A stretch of DNA of 64,000 nucleotides from JANNOG01 sp964516515. GTDB taxonomy: Bacteria; Actinomycetota; Actinomycetes; Actinomycetales; JBBAYJ01. Below are positions 1-8,167 of the stretch, piece by piece. The DNA lies in contig CAZEYA010000001.1 of assembly GCA_964516515.1 (NCBI GenBank), positions 23,609 to 87,608 on the forward strand, written 5' to 3'. Within the stretch, counting starts at the first letter, position 1. Each line of letters starts with the position of its first letter. The notes below the pieces were generated by a model that was not told where the DNA came from, did not search any database, and worked only from the letters and a program-made list of their open reading frames with translations. The position numbers and the translations under genes are program-made.

Positions 1-164
1 TGGGCCGCGAGGTCGCGCTCTGCTTCGGTCTTCTCAGCCGAGCCGGGGTCCTGTCGGCTGCTGACGACCACCAGGTCGAGCGAGCGGAGGATTGCCTCGG
101 CGACCCCGGCGTCAAGAGCCGCACGTCCCTCTCGGGTCGGGATGTATCCGACGACGACGGTCAA
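1..164 (-). CDS. Universal stress protein, N-terminal part (cut by window edge)
   Basis: The reading frame begins at a TTG (162-164) and runs off the left edge, giving 54 residues. The opening, TVVVGYIPTREGRAAL followed by a helix and a second strand ending LVVVSS, fits the first beta-alpha-beta unit of the UspA fold, although the usual ATP-binding G-x2-G-x9-G motif lies outside the window. The TTG start is chosen because a strong AGGAGGT ribosome site sits 5 nt upstream. It lies downstream of metX on the same strand, 109 bases away. The family name is fairly likely, but only a quarter to a third of a normal protein is visible. Confidence 0.6.
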   Translation of the reverse strand, partial: MTVVVGYIPTREGRAALDAGVAEAILRSLDLVVVSSRQDPGSAEKTEAERDLAA

Positions 165-273
165 CCCCTACCTCCTGCGACAGTGCCACGATGCGCACGC
201 CGATGTGCGGTTCGCGCGATTCGATCAACCTACCCCAACCCCTCGTCGGGAGCACTGCCACCACGAAGCCGGT

Positions 274-1398
274 TCAGACGGCTTGCCTGAGCCGGCAGCG
301 CAAGGCCTCTGTCACGACCCGCCCGACGGCGGCGGTCTCAGTGAGGAAGCCGTCGTGGCCCGCCCGTGACGCCACGACGACCGGGCCGGAAGCCCCGGGC
401 ACCCCGGCCGCAATCCGTTCGGACTGCGGCACGGGGTACAAGCGGTCGGAGTCGATGCCGATCACGGTGGTGTGGGCCTGGACGAGTCCGAGCGCCATCT
501 CGACGCCACCCCGGTCGCGGCCGACATCGTGGGAGTTCATGGCTTCGGTCAGCACCACATAGGAGCCGGCGTCGAACCGGGTCGCCAGCTTGCCCGCCTG
601 GTGGTCGAGGTAGGACTCGACGGCGTATCGACCACCCGTCGCCGGATCCTCACCCGGCTGCGGGCTGCGGCCGAACCGGTCGTCGAGATCCTCGCCGCTT
701 CGATAGGTGACGTGGGCGATTCGTCTGGCGATACCCAAACCCGTGGTCGGCAACCGATCGCCGGGGGCGTCGTAGTAGTCACCGCCGGCCCAGTGCGGGT
801 CCGACCGGATCGCGGCCAGCTGGGGTGCGCACCACGCGATCTGGTCGGCCGATGCGGCCGCGGTGGTGGCCAGCGGCACGGCGCGGGCGACCCGGTCGGG
901 GTGGCCGACCATCCACTCCAGCACCCGCATGCCGCCCATCGAGCCGCCCAGGACCAGCGCCCAGTGGTCGATGCCCAAGACGTCTGCGAGCGCCGCCTCG
1001 GCCGCAACCTGGTCCCGCACCGTGATCCGTGGGAACCTGCCGCCCCAGGCTCTGCCGTCAGGGGCCGGCGAGGAGGGACCGGTGGTGCCCTGACAGCCCC
1101 CGAGGACGTTCGGGGTGACGACGAACCATCGAGAGGGGTCCAGCGCAGCCCCCCGTCCAACCAGGCCTCCCCACCAGCCCGGGGTGGGGTGGCCCGGGCC
1201 GGCCGGGCCGCTGACGTGTGAGTCGCCGGTCAGGGCGTGCAGGACGAGGACGGCGTTGTCCCGCGATGGCGAGAGCTCACCCGCGGTCTCGTAGGCCACC
1301 GTCACCGACGGCAGGACCGCACCGCTGTCCAGGGTGAGGTCACCGACGGCGGCGAAGCGTCGGTCACCGGCCGGGTCCCCGTCCCGCCACGCCCACAT
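274..1398 (-). CDS. metX: Homoserine O-acetyltransferase MetX
   Basis: This 374-residue alpha/beta hydrolase fold enzyme transfers an acetyl group from acetyl-CoA to L-homoserine, the first dedicated step of methionine synthesis by direct sulfhydrylation. The nucleophile elbow GGSMGGM puts the catalytic serine at about residue 153. The aspartate lies in GIDSDRLYP (about 318) and the histidine in AGHDGFL (348), all in the family order. The ATG at 1396-1398 overlaps the metY stop as ATGA, so the two are translationally coupled. Longer in-frame starts would run into metY and were not used. Substrate choice (acetyl versus succinyl) cannot be proved from sequence; acetyl is usual in actinobacteria. 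Confidence 0.93.
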   Translation of the reverse strand: MWAWRDGDPAGDRRFAAVGDLTLDSGAVLPSVTVAYETAGELSPSRDNAVLVLHALTGDSHVSGPAGPGHPTPGWWGGLVGRGAALDPSRWFVVTPNVLGGCQGTTGPSSPAPDGRAWGGRFPRITVRDQVAAEAALADVLGIDHWALVLGGSMGGMRVLEWMVGHPDRVARAVPLATTAAASADQIAWCAPQLAAIRSDPHWAGGDYYDAPGDRLPTTGLGIARRIAHVTYRSGEDLDDRFGRSPQPGEDPATGGRYAVESYLDHQAGKLATRFDAGSYVVLTEAMNSHDVGRDRGGVEMALGLVQAHTTVIGIDSDRLYPVPQSERIAAGVPGASGPVVVASRAGHDGFLTETAAVGRVVTEALRCRLRQAV

Positions 1399-2714
1399 CA
1401 GGCTTCCTTCGCCGCCCGGAACCCCGCGTCGAGGTCGGCGAGGATGTCGTCGATGCCCTCGATGCCGACTGAGAGCCGGACCAGTCCCGGGGTGACCCCA
1501 GCGGTGGCCTGCTCGTCCGGCGTCAACTGGCTGTGAGTGGTCGAGGCCGGGTGGATGACCAGGCTGCGGACATCGCCGATGTTGGCGACATGGCTGTGCA
1601 GTTCCAGGGCCTCGACGAATCGCTTGCCCGCCGCCAGGCCGCCGGCGATCTCGAAGGCCAGCACCGAGCCGGGGCCGAGCGGTGCGTACTTCTGCGCCAG
1701 CGGGTACCACTTGCTGCTCGGCAACCCGGCGTAGGCGACGCTGAGCACCTCGTCGCGACCCTCCAGCCACTGCGCCACGCGCTTGGCGTTGGCGACGTGG
1801 CGTTCCATCCGCAGACTCAGCGTCTCGATGCCCTGGACCAGCAGAAACGCGTTGAACGGGCTCAACGCGGTGCCGAGGTCGCGCAGCAATTGGACCCGGG
1901 CCTTGAGGATGAACGCCAGGTTGGCGCCCAGCGCGCTGCCGACCCCGAGATCACGGGCGTAGACCAGACCGTTGTAGCTCTGATCGGCCGTGTTGTAGTT
2001 GGGATAGCGAGCAGGGTCAGCGGCGAAGTCGAACCTGCCACCGTCGACGATGACGCCGCCGATGATCGTGCCGTGCCCGCCGAGGAACTTCGTCGCCGAG
2101 TGCACGACGACGTCCGCCCCCCACTCCAGCGGGCGGATGAGGTAGGGCGTGGCGACGGTGTTGTCGACGACCAGCGGTACCCCCACCTCGTGCGCGACGG
2201 CAGCGACGCCCTCGATGTCGAGCAGGTCCTGCTTGGGATTGGAGATCGTCTCGCCGAAGAACGCCTTGGTGTTGGGGCGCACGGCGGCCCGCCAGGAGTC
2301 CAGGTCGTCGGGGTCCTCGACGAACGACACCTGGATCCCCAGCTTGGGGAAGGTGTAGTGGAACAGGTTGTAGGTGCCCCCGTAGAGGCTGGGGCTGGAG
2401 ACGATGTGGTCGCCGGCCTCGGCCAGGTTGAGCAGGGCCACGGTCTCGGCGGCCTGGCCGCTGGAGACCAGCAGCGCCCCGACACCGCCCTCCAGGCTGT
2501 TGATCCGCTGTTCGACGGCGTCCTGGGTGGGATTCATGATCCGGGTGTAGATGTTGCCGAACTCTTTGAGCGCGAAGAGGTTGGCGGCGTGGTCGGTGTC
2601 ACGGAAGGCATAGGCAGTGGTCGCGTAGATGGGTAGGGCGCGCGCACCGGTCGTGGGGTCGGGCGCAGCCCCGGCGTGGATCTGGCGGGTTTCGAAGGAC
2701 CAACCTGTCGTCAT
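1398..2714 (-). CDS. metY: O-acetylhomoserine sulfhydrylase MetY
   Basis: This 438-residue PLP enzyme of the Cys/Met metabolism family makes homocysteine from O-acetylhomoserine and sulfide. The family opening (ETRQIHAGAAPDP), the YTRIMNPT segment and the PLP-binding SATKFLGGHG with lysine at about 209 are all present, and the length is typical. It leads the metY-metX pair and its stop overlaps the metX start. A SAM-IV type riboswitch lies about 125 nt upstream of its ATG, so it should be turned down when S-adenosylmethionine is plentiful. A GGAG ribosome site precedes the ATG. Cystathionine gamma-synthase is a relative, but the length and metX pairing favour MetY. Confidence 0.94.
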   Translation of the reverse strand: MTTGWSFETRQIHAGAAPDPTTGARALPIYATTAYAFRDTDHAANLFALKEFGNIYTRIMNPTQDAVEQRINSLEGGVGALLVSSGQAAETVALLNLAEAGDHIVSSPSLYGGTYNLFHYTFPKLGIQVSFVEDPDDLDSWRAAVRPNTKAFFGETISNPKQDLLDIEGVAAVAHEVGVPLVVDNTVATPYLIRPLEWGADVVVHSATKFLGGHGTIIGGVIVDGGRFDFAADPARYPNYNTADQSYNGLVYARDLGVGSALGANLAFILKARVQLLRDLGTALSPFNAFLLVQGIETLSLRMERHVANAKRVAQWLEGRDEVLSVAYAGLPSSKWYPLAQKYAPLGPGSVLAFEIAGGLAAGKRFVEALELHSHVANIGDVRSLVIHPASTTHSQLTPDEQATAGVTPGLVRLSVGIEGIDDILADLDAGFRAAKEA

Positions 2715-2764
2715 CAGTTCTCCTGGGGGTCAGCTGAAGGGGTGAGTGCAGCGACAGCGCTCAT
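2714..2764 (-). CDS. Possible 16-codon leader ORF overlapping metY start
   Basis: An ATG (2762-2764) opens a 16-codon frame, MSAVAALTPSADPQEN, whose TGA overlaps the metY ATG as TGATG. It lies between the riboswitch aptamer and metY. The peptide resembles no family known to me and has no methionine run that would suggest attenuation. It may only be chance, but the exact stop-start overlap would permit coupling of translation to metY. The metY ribosome site lies inside this frame. Confidence 0.25.
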   Translation of the reverse strand: MSAVAALTPSADPQEN

Positions 2765-2828
2765 CCGCAGGGCCCGAGGAGACGGCACGATCAATGCTGA
2801 TGCGCCCACTGGGGTCCTCCGGTCGACC

Positions 2829-2846
2829 AGGGCCCCGAAGGGCCGC
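2829..2846 (-). terminator. Hairpin at 3' end of SAM-IV aptamer
   Basis: The minus strand reads GCGGCCCTTCGGGGCCC, a GC-only stem capped by a TTCG tetraloop. Its 5' arm overlaps the last conserved bases of the aptamer. Formation would compete with the aptamer's 3' pseudoknot. No U-tract follows, so it could act in transcription or translation control; this role is inferred. Confidence 0.4.
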
Positions 2847-2954
2847 GCTTGCTGCCGTCGTGCGACGGCAACCAGGTCTCCATCCGGGGCACCCCACCGC
2901 GGAGGAGGGTTGCCGACCAGCAAGCCGGGGCTTGTCGCTGGTGCTCATGACCTG
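2839..2954 (-). promoter_or_regulatory. SAM-IV riboswitch aptamer upstream of metY
   Basis: On the minus strand this leader contains, in order, AGGTCATGAGCACCAGCG, ACAAGCCCCGGCTTGCTGG, TCGGCAACCCTCC, CGCGGTGGGGTGCCCCGG, a GACCT closing strand, a hairpin TGCCGTCGCACGACGGCA and GCAAGCGCGGCCC. This is the conserved core and 3' pseudoknot region of SAM-IV riboswitches of actinobacterial metY leaders, recognised from memory of the Mycobacterium example. It should bind S-adenosylmethionine and repress metYX. The boundaries are good to a few bases. A GGCCC-TTCG-GGGCC hairpin overlaps the 3' end (2830-2844) and is a candidate expression platform. Confidence 0.88.
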
Positions 2955-3012
2955 GTGGGAGGATAGATCGTGTCTCATCAGGTGTCACGCACGTCTCAGC
3001 ATTCGGATTGTC

Positions 3013-4632
3013 GTGCACTTCGCTGAGCTCGCCATCGCGTCGTCGCGGTTGGCCGAGACGCGTTCCCGGCTGGCGAAGACAGCCATCATCGCCGAGGTCC
3101 TGCGGCGGCTCGCCCCCGCCGAGGCGCCGATCGTGGTGCCCATCCTCGCCGGGCAGTTGCGGCAGCGGCGGACCGGGATCGGGTACGTCGGGGCGGGGCA
3201 ACGACCGCCCGCAGCCGCGACGGCCACCCTGGATGTCATGGCGGTCGACGCGGTGTTCGAGGCGGCCGGGTCAGAGCGGGGGCCTGGTGCTGCGGGCCGT
3301 CGGGCCCAGGCGTGGACGGACCTGCTGGCGGCCGCCACCACCGTCGAGCAGGATCTGCTGATCGGCCTGGTGACCGGGGACGTCCGGCAGGGCGCCGCCG
3401 CCGGGGTGCTGACCGAGGCACTCGCCGCCGCAACCGGGGTACCAGCCCCCGAACTGCGCCGGGCGGTGACGATGGCGGGCAGCCTGACCGATGTCGCCGT
3501 CGCGGTCCTGGCCGATGGGCCGCCGGCCCTCGCGAACTTCGCGGCGCGGCCGGGGCGGCCGCTGGCGCCGATGCTGGCCGCTTCCGCACCGAGCGTGGCG
3601 CAGGCGCTGGAACGTACCGGGCCGGCGCACGTGGACTGGAAACTCGACGGTATCCGGGTGCAGGCGCACGTCCTGCCGGCCGGGACCGGGTCGGCGACCC
3701 GTGAGGTGCGGCTGTTCACCCGGTCGCTGGAGGAGATCACGGATCGCGCGCCCGCCGTGGTGGCCACGCTGCGCGCCCTCGCGCAGCCCTGCATCCTCGA
3801 CGGTGAACTGTTGGTGCTCGCCGGTGACGCCCGGCCGGCACCCTTCCAGCAGACCGCCTCCCGCGTGGCCAAGAAGGCAGCGACCGGTCCCGACCCGCTG
3901 ACCTACGTCGTGTTCGACCTCCTCGGCGTCGGTGAGCGCGACCTGCTCGATGAGCCGTTGCAGCAGCGCCGGGCGGAACTGGATCGGCTCGTGGTCACGG
4001 ACCTGCTCGCCGCTGCCGCGGTGGGTCCACTGGCCGGAGCGGTGGTCACCGCACCTCAGCTGCGTTGCGATGACGGCCTCGCGAACAGCGACGCCGCTGC
4101 CGGCTTCGCCGGTACGGCATTGGCGCGCGGCCATGAGGGCGTCGTCGTCAAAGCCGCCGGGTCCGCGTACGCCTCCGGGCGACGCGGTAGCTCGTGGATC
4201 AAGGTCAAGCCCCGGGAGACCCTCGATCTGGTGGTGCTCGCGGTCGAGTGGGGGTCGGGGCGCCGCCGTGGCTGGCTGAGCAATCTCCACCTGGGCGCTC
4301 TCGACGCCGACGGCAGCTACGGCGACCCCGGCGGCTTCGTCACGCTCGGCAAGACCTTCAAGGGCCTCACCGACGCCATGCTCGCCTGGCAGACCGAACG
4401 ACTTCTCGACCTGGCCGTCGACCGCGGCCAGTGGCGGGTCGACGTCCGGCCGGAGCTGATTGTGGAGGTCGCTTTCGACGGTGTACAGACGTCGCCCCGT
4501 TACCCGGCGGGCCTGGCGCTGCGGTTCGCCCGCGTGCTGCGGCACCGGCCGGACAAGTCCGCGACGCAGGCCGATACGGTTGCGGCCGTGCGAGCCATTC
4601 ATCAGCGCGGTACTGACATCACTGTTCACTGA
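3013..4632 (+). CDS. ligB: ATP-dependent DNA ligase (LigB type)
   Basis: This protein of 539 residues seals nicks in DNA using ATP. The N-terminal domain resembles mycobacterial LigB (FAELAIASSRL, then a helical DNA-binding domain to about 180). The adenylation domain has the nucleotidyl-lysine motif WKLDGIRVQ with lysine at about 210, then GELLVL, GHEGVVVK and SSWIKVKPRETLDLVV, and the C-terminal OB domain ends LRFARVLRHR. The chosen GTG starts the conserved N-terminus; an in-frame ATG at 2947 is possible but would begin within the antisense of the riboswitch. It converges with the DUF4192 gene, overlapping it by 14 bp. It is a repair ligase in addition to the expected NAD-dependent LigA, which is not in this window. 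Confidence 0.9.
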   Translation: MHFAELAIASSRLAETRSRLAKTAIIAEVLRRLAPAEAPIVVPILAGQLRQRRTGIGYVGAGQRPPAAATATLDVMAVDAVFEAAGSERGPGAAGRRAQAWTDLLAAATTVEQDLLIGLVTGDVRQGAAAGVLTEALAAATGVPAPELRRAVTMAGSLTDVAVAVLADGPPALANFAARPGRPLAPMLAASAPSVAQALERTGPAHVDWKLDGIRVQAHVLPAGTGSATREVRLFTRSLEEITDRAPAVVATLRALAQPCILDGELLVLAGDARPAPFQQTASRVAKKAATGPDPLTYVVFDLLGVGERDLLDEPLQQRRAELDRLVVTDLLAAAAVGPLAGAVVTAPQLRCDDGLANSDAAAGFAGTALARGHEGVVVKAAGSAYASGRRGSSWIKVKPRETLDLVVLAVEWGSGRRRGWLSNLHLGALDADGSYGDPGGFVTLGKTFKGLTDAMLAWQTERLLDLAVDRGQWRVDVRPELIVEVAFDGVQTSPRYPAGLALRFARVLRHRPDKSATQADTVAAVRAIHQRGTDITVH

Positions 4633-5788
4633 CGCCGCTGCCCGCCCAGTCCGGTGGGACCGCTCGGTCGAGCAGCTGCGCCACGAGGACCGCCAGCCGG
4701 TGGCCGGGCGCCACGGCAAGGCAGCGGGCCAGCAGGTCGTTGGCCGCGGCACCCGCACCGGACACCCACGCCAACCAGGCGTGGAGCGCGAGCACGGCGG
4801 CGAGATCCGCACCGCTCAGGTATGTCGCCATGGTTCGCAGAACTGGAGCTACCCGGACCACCGCGCCGGCGCACGAAGCATCCCGGAGGACCGGTTCCAG
4901 ATCTCCGACTCCCCCCGCCACCAGTGCCTCCGGCACCAAGTGCGCCGACGGCAGTACGGCCACCATGCACGCGTCGCGGAGCTTCATGTCATCGGTCCAG
5001 CCCGCGGCCAGTCGCCCGGTACGGCTGGCGGATGGCAGCTCGCCGGCACGCTGGTACCCGTCGACGATCGCGACCCACTCCGCCAGAAGTCGTCGTCGGC
5101 CGGCGGCGCCTGCCGCGGCGCCGGCGCCCCGCCGCCAGCGCATGGCAGCGGTCCGCGCGGATCGCCGGGCGTTGGCCGGAGCCTTGGCCAGCACCGGTTC
5201 CAGCCCCATTCGGTCAGGTGCGGGGCTGCGGCCCCGCACGACGAAGTCGACGGCCACCGGACGGCTGCGCGCCTCGGCGAGCTCCAGGCCCTCGGCCGGA
5301 CAGCATGTCTCCCCCAGACACTTCAGGGATCGCCACCGGCTCGGTCCGATGTGCAGCAAGTCGACGATCTCGATGCCATCGGCGAGCGCGGCTCGCTCGA
5401 CGGCGGCGAGCACGGCCGCGGCAGCGTGACCAAGCGGGTCAGGAGGATCGGCGCCGTCGTAGAGCGCGAGGACCACGCTCTGGTCGCCGTCGGTCAGGAG
5501 AGCGGCGACCAGCCGGTCGGCGATGGCCCACGACGGGTCAGTGATCAGCCCTTCGTCGGGCACATCGATCCGGGTGACGACACCCAGCCGCCCACCGTGA
5601 CGCAGGCCGATCCCGACCAGTGACGCGGCCGGTTCGTGCCCCAGCAGATAGGGGATCGCCGCGACGATGTCAGCGGGGCCCGACAGGGAGATCCGCGTGT
5701 GCGCGGCGGGCGGAGTCTGAGCCGTATCGGTCGGCCGTCGCCCACTGCTCGGGCCGATTGGTTGGGATCGTGTCGTCGCATCTGGCAT
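4619..5788 (-). CDS. DUF4192 family protein
   Basis: This 389-residue protein begins, after a low-complexity tail, with SLSGPADIVAAIPYLLGHEPAASLVGIGL, the signature opening of DUF4192, a family largely confined to actinobacteria. The C-terminal half is helical and alanine-rich (VLRTMATYLSGADLAAVLALHAWLAWVSGAGAAANDLLARCLA), as is usual for the family. The function is not established. The ATG at 5786-5788 is chosen over a GTG 24 bases upstream; neither has a clear ribosome site. Its 3' end overlaps that of the ligase gene on the other strand by 14 bp. Confidence 0.85.
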   Translation of the reverse strand: MPDATTRSQPIGPSSGRRPTDTAQTPPAAHTRISLSGPADIVAAIPYLLGHEPAASLVGIGLRHGGRLGVVTRIDVPDEGLITDPSWAIADRLVAALLTDGDQSVVLALYDGADPPDPLGHAAAAVLAAVERAALADGIEIVDLLHIGPSRWRSLKCLGETCCPAEGLELAEARSRPVAVDFVVRGRSPAPDRMGLEPVLAKAPANARRSARTAAMRWRRGAGAAAGAAGRRRLLAEWVAIVDGYQRAGELPSASRTGRLAAGWTDDMKLRDACMVAVLPSAHLVPEALVAGGVGDLEPVLRDASCAGAVVRVAPVLRTMATYLSGADLAAVLALHAWLAWVSGAGAAANDLLARCLAVAPGHRLAVLVAQLLDRAVPPDWAGSGVSEQ

Positions 5789-5889
5789 GGCGGCCACGCT
5801 GCCCGGGACCACCCTGCCGGTGTTATGCGCTCACCCCGCCGCTGTGGACCCGCAGGTCGGCGTCGGGTGTGGATACGTCGCAGGCCCGC

Positions 5890-6768
5890 TCAGATCTGAC
5901 CCGGCCGTTCCTGCTCGGCCAGAAAACGCTCCAGCTCGGCACCCAGCTCGTCACCGGTCGGCAGATCGTTGAGCCGCTCGGGGTCGGCAATGACAGCGTC
6001 GTACTGCCGCTCCAGCTGGGTGACGACCGCAGCGACCTCGCCCGACTTGGCCACCTCGGTGTCGATCTCGGTGCGGGTGCGGACCGCCCCCGCCCGCAGC
6101 TCGTCGGTGTCCAGCCGCAGCGTGGCTGCGGCCGCCACATTCTCGACCAGGACCGCCGCGGCCTCCGGGTAGTCGCTCTGCGCGATGTAGTGGGGCACCG
6201 TGACCGTGAAGGTCACCGCGTCGTGACCCGACTGACCCAGGCGGTACTCCAACAGCGCTGCGGCGTGACCCGGCACCTGAACCTGGCCGACCCACGATCT
6301 CGACCCTCGGACCAGTTCCGAGCGGGTGCCGTGCAGGATCACGCCCGAGGGCCGGGTGTGCGGCACGCCCATCGGGATGGCGTTCATGCCGACCACCAGC
6401 CGAACGTCGAGTTCACTGACGATCTCGCGGACCGCCGTCGTGAAGCCCTCCCAGCGAAAGTCCGGCTCGAGGCCGTGCAGGAACAGAAAAGCGGTGCCGG
6501 AGCGGTCGTTGAGCAGGTCGAGGACCAGCTCCGGGTCGTCGTAGCCCTCCCAGTGGTCGACGTTGAACTGCATCGCGGGCCGGCGCCCGCGGTAGTCGAG
6601 CAGCGCGTCGGCATCGAAGCGGCCGACCTGCGCGCCCGGACCGGCCACCTCCAGGATGGCCGCGGTGGCCAGCCGGCCCGCGTTGCCCGCATCGACGAAG
6701 CCGCTGAGGTGATGCACCAGGACCAGACCCCTGGGAATGTCCGAAGCGTCGAGGGTGTAGAGCGACAT
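5890..6768 (-). CDS. PAC2 family protein
   Basis: The 292-residue product has the PAC2 fold (proteasome assembly chaperone 2 family): RGLVLVHHLSGFVDAGNAGRLA near the N-terminus, then VGRFDADALLDYRGRRP and LVLDLLNDRSG. Actinobacterial PAC2 proteins are common, but their partner is usually unknown; a link with proteasome or ligase-like (DUF75) function is only by homology. The ATG at 6766-6768 has a good GGAAGGA ribosome site. It is divergent from the phosphofructokinase gene with 121 bases between them. Confidence 0.85.
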   Translation of the reverse strand: MSLYTLDASDIPRGLVLVHHLSGFVDAGNAGRLATAAILEVAGPGAQVGRFDADALLDYRGRRPAMQFNVDHWEGYDDPELVLDLLNDRSGTAFLFLHGLEPDFRWEGFTTAVREIVSELDVRLVVGMNAIPMGVPHTRPSGVILHGTRSELVRGSRSWVGQVQVPGHAAALLEYRLGQSGHDAVTFTVTVPHYIAQSDYPEAAAVLVENVAAAATLRLDTDELRAGAVRTRTEIDTEVAKSGEVAAVVTQLERQYDAVIADPERLNDLPTGDELGAELERFLAEQERPGQI

Positions 6769-6875
6769 GCCGGTCCTTCCGGGTGCCACGCCCGCGGGTC
6801 GGGCGGCGGCGGTGGGTCCACACAGGATCGCACTCCGAGCCGATCCACCGCAGTCCACGGCCCCCGGCAGGTCGA

Positions 6876-6881
6876 TAGGGT
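6876..6881 (+). promoter_or_regulatory. Candidate -10 box for leaderless pfp
   Basis: TAGGGT ends 8 nt before the GTG of the phosphofructokinase gene, and no ribosome site is visible. This placement puts the transcript start at or next to the start codon. It is inferred from spacing only. Confidence 0.4.
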
Positions 6882-6889
6882 GGGTCGAC

Positions 6890-8131
6890 GTGAGCGAGAC
6901 GCCTACCATCGCATTCCCCACGCCCACCCCGCGCCCGGTCCGAAGGGTGGCGATGCTGACCGCCGGTGGGCTCGCCCCGTGCCTGTCCTCGGCCGTCGGC
7001 GGACTGATCGAGCGCTACACCGAGATCGCTCCCGAGATCGAACTCATCGGATACCTCGACGGCTACGCCGGCCTGTTGACCGGTCGCTCGATCCCGGTGA
7101 CCGACGAGGTCCGGGCCGGCGCCCACCTGCTGCACCGCTTCGGCGGCAGCCCGATCGGCAACAGTCGCGTCAAGCTGACCAACGCCGCGAACCTCGTCGA
7201 GCGCGGACTGATCAGCGAGGGCGCGGACGCCCTTGCCGTCGCCGCTGCCCAGCTCACTGCCGACGGCATCGACGTACTGCACACCATCGGCGGCGACGAC
7301 ACCAACACGACCGCCGCCGACCTCGCCGCCTACCTCGGCGCCAACGGCTACGAGCTGACCGTGGTCGGCTTACCGAAGACGGTTGACAACGACGTGGTAC
7401 CGATCCGGCAGAGCCTCGGGGCGTGGACCGCCGCCGAACAGGGCGCACTGTTCGCCCGTAACGTCATTGCCGAGCACTCGTCCAACCCTCGGATGCTGCT
7501 GGTTCACGAGGTGATGGGACGCAACTGCGGATGGCTGACGGCGGCGACGGCCGGGAAGTACCGGGAGTGGTTGTCCCGGCAGACCTTCCTGCCCGGGTTC
7601 GGCAACGACTCACGGCGCTGGGACGTCCACGGCGTCTATCTGCCGGAGCGCGAGTTCGACGTCACCGCCGAAGCCGACCGGCTGCGGCGGGTGATGGACG
7701 AGATCGGGTGCGTCAACCTCTTCGTCTCCGAGGGTGCCGGGGTGTCGACGATCGTCTCGGAGTTGGAGCGAGCCGGCGAGGAGGTGCTGCGAGACCCCTT
7801 CGGCCACGTCAAGCTCGACACGATCAACCCGGGTGGCTGGTTCGCCAAGCAGTTCGCGGCCCGGATCGACGCCCAGAAGACCATGGTGCAGAAGTCCGGC
7901 TACTTCTCCCGATCGGCAGCCGCCAATGTCGACGACCTGAGACTGATCAAGTCCTGCACCGACCTCGCCGTCGAGTGCGCCCTGCGAGGTGAGGCCGGCG
8001 TCATCGGGCACGACGAGGAGCGGGGTGGGCGGCTTCGGGCCATCGAGTTCGAGCGGATCAAGGGCGGGCGCGAGTTCGACCCGACCGTGACGTGGTTCGC
8101 CGACCTGCTGCGGGCGATCGGGCAGGACTGA
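6890..8131 (+). CDS. pfp: Pyrophosphate-dependent 6-phosphofructokinase
   Basis: This 413-residue enzyme phosphorylates fructose 6-phosphate with pyrophosphate rather than ATP, reversibly, in glycolysis and gluconeogenesis. Motifs in order are TAGGLAPC (24-31), HTIGGDDTNT with GGDD at about 134-137, and PKTVDND (162-168), followed by VSEGAG and INPGGWFAKQF. The second Asp of GGDD, where ATP-dependent enzymes have Gly, is the accepted marker of PPi use. The GTG at 6890 starts just before the conserved MSETPTIAF-like opening; the open frame extends upstream without homology. A TAGGGT box suggests leaderless expression. It converges with the protease gene. Confidence 0.9.
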   Translation: MSETPTIAFPTPTPRPVRRVAMLTAGGLAPCLSSAVGGLIERYTEIAPEIELIGYLDGYAGLLTGRSIPVTDEVRAGAHLLHRFGGSPIGNSRVKLTNAANLVERGLISEGADALAVAAAQLTADGIDVLHTIGGDDTNTTAADLAAYLGANGYELTVVGLPKTVDNDVVPIRQSLGAWTAAEQGALFARNVIAEHSSNPRMLLVHEVMGRNCGWLTAATAGKYREWLSRQTFLPGFGNDSRRWDVHGVYLPEREFDVTAEADRLRRVMDEIGCVNLFVSEGAGVSTIVSELERAGEEVLRDPFGHVKLDTINPGGWFAKQFAARIDAQKTMVQKSGYFSRSAAANVDDLRLIKSCTDLAVECALRGEAGVIGHDEERGGRLRAIEFERIKGGREFDPTVTWFADLLRAIGQD

Positions 8132-8167
8132 GCCACCTGGCCGGACCGAACCGGAGGCCTGACCGAC

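Noticed and set aside
3271..4812. Open minus-strand frame of about 513 codons opposite the DNA ligase
   Set aside because: Its composition and codon pattern are those of a shadow frame; ligase motifs on the plus strand are decisive.
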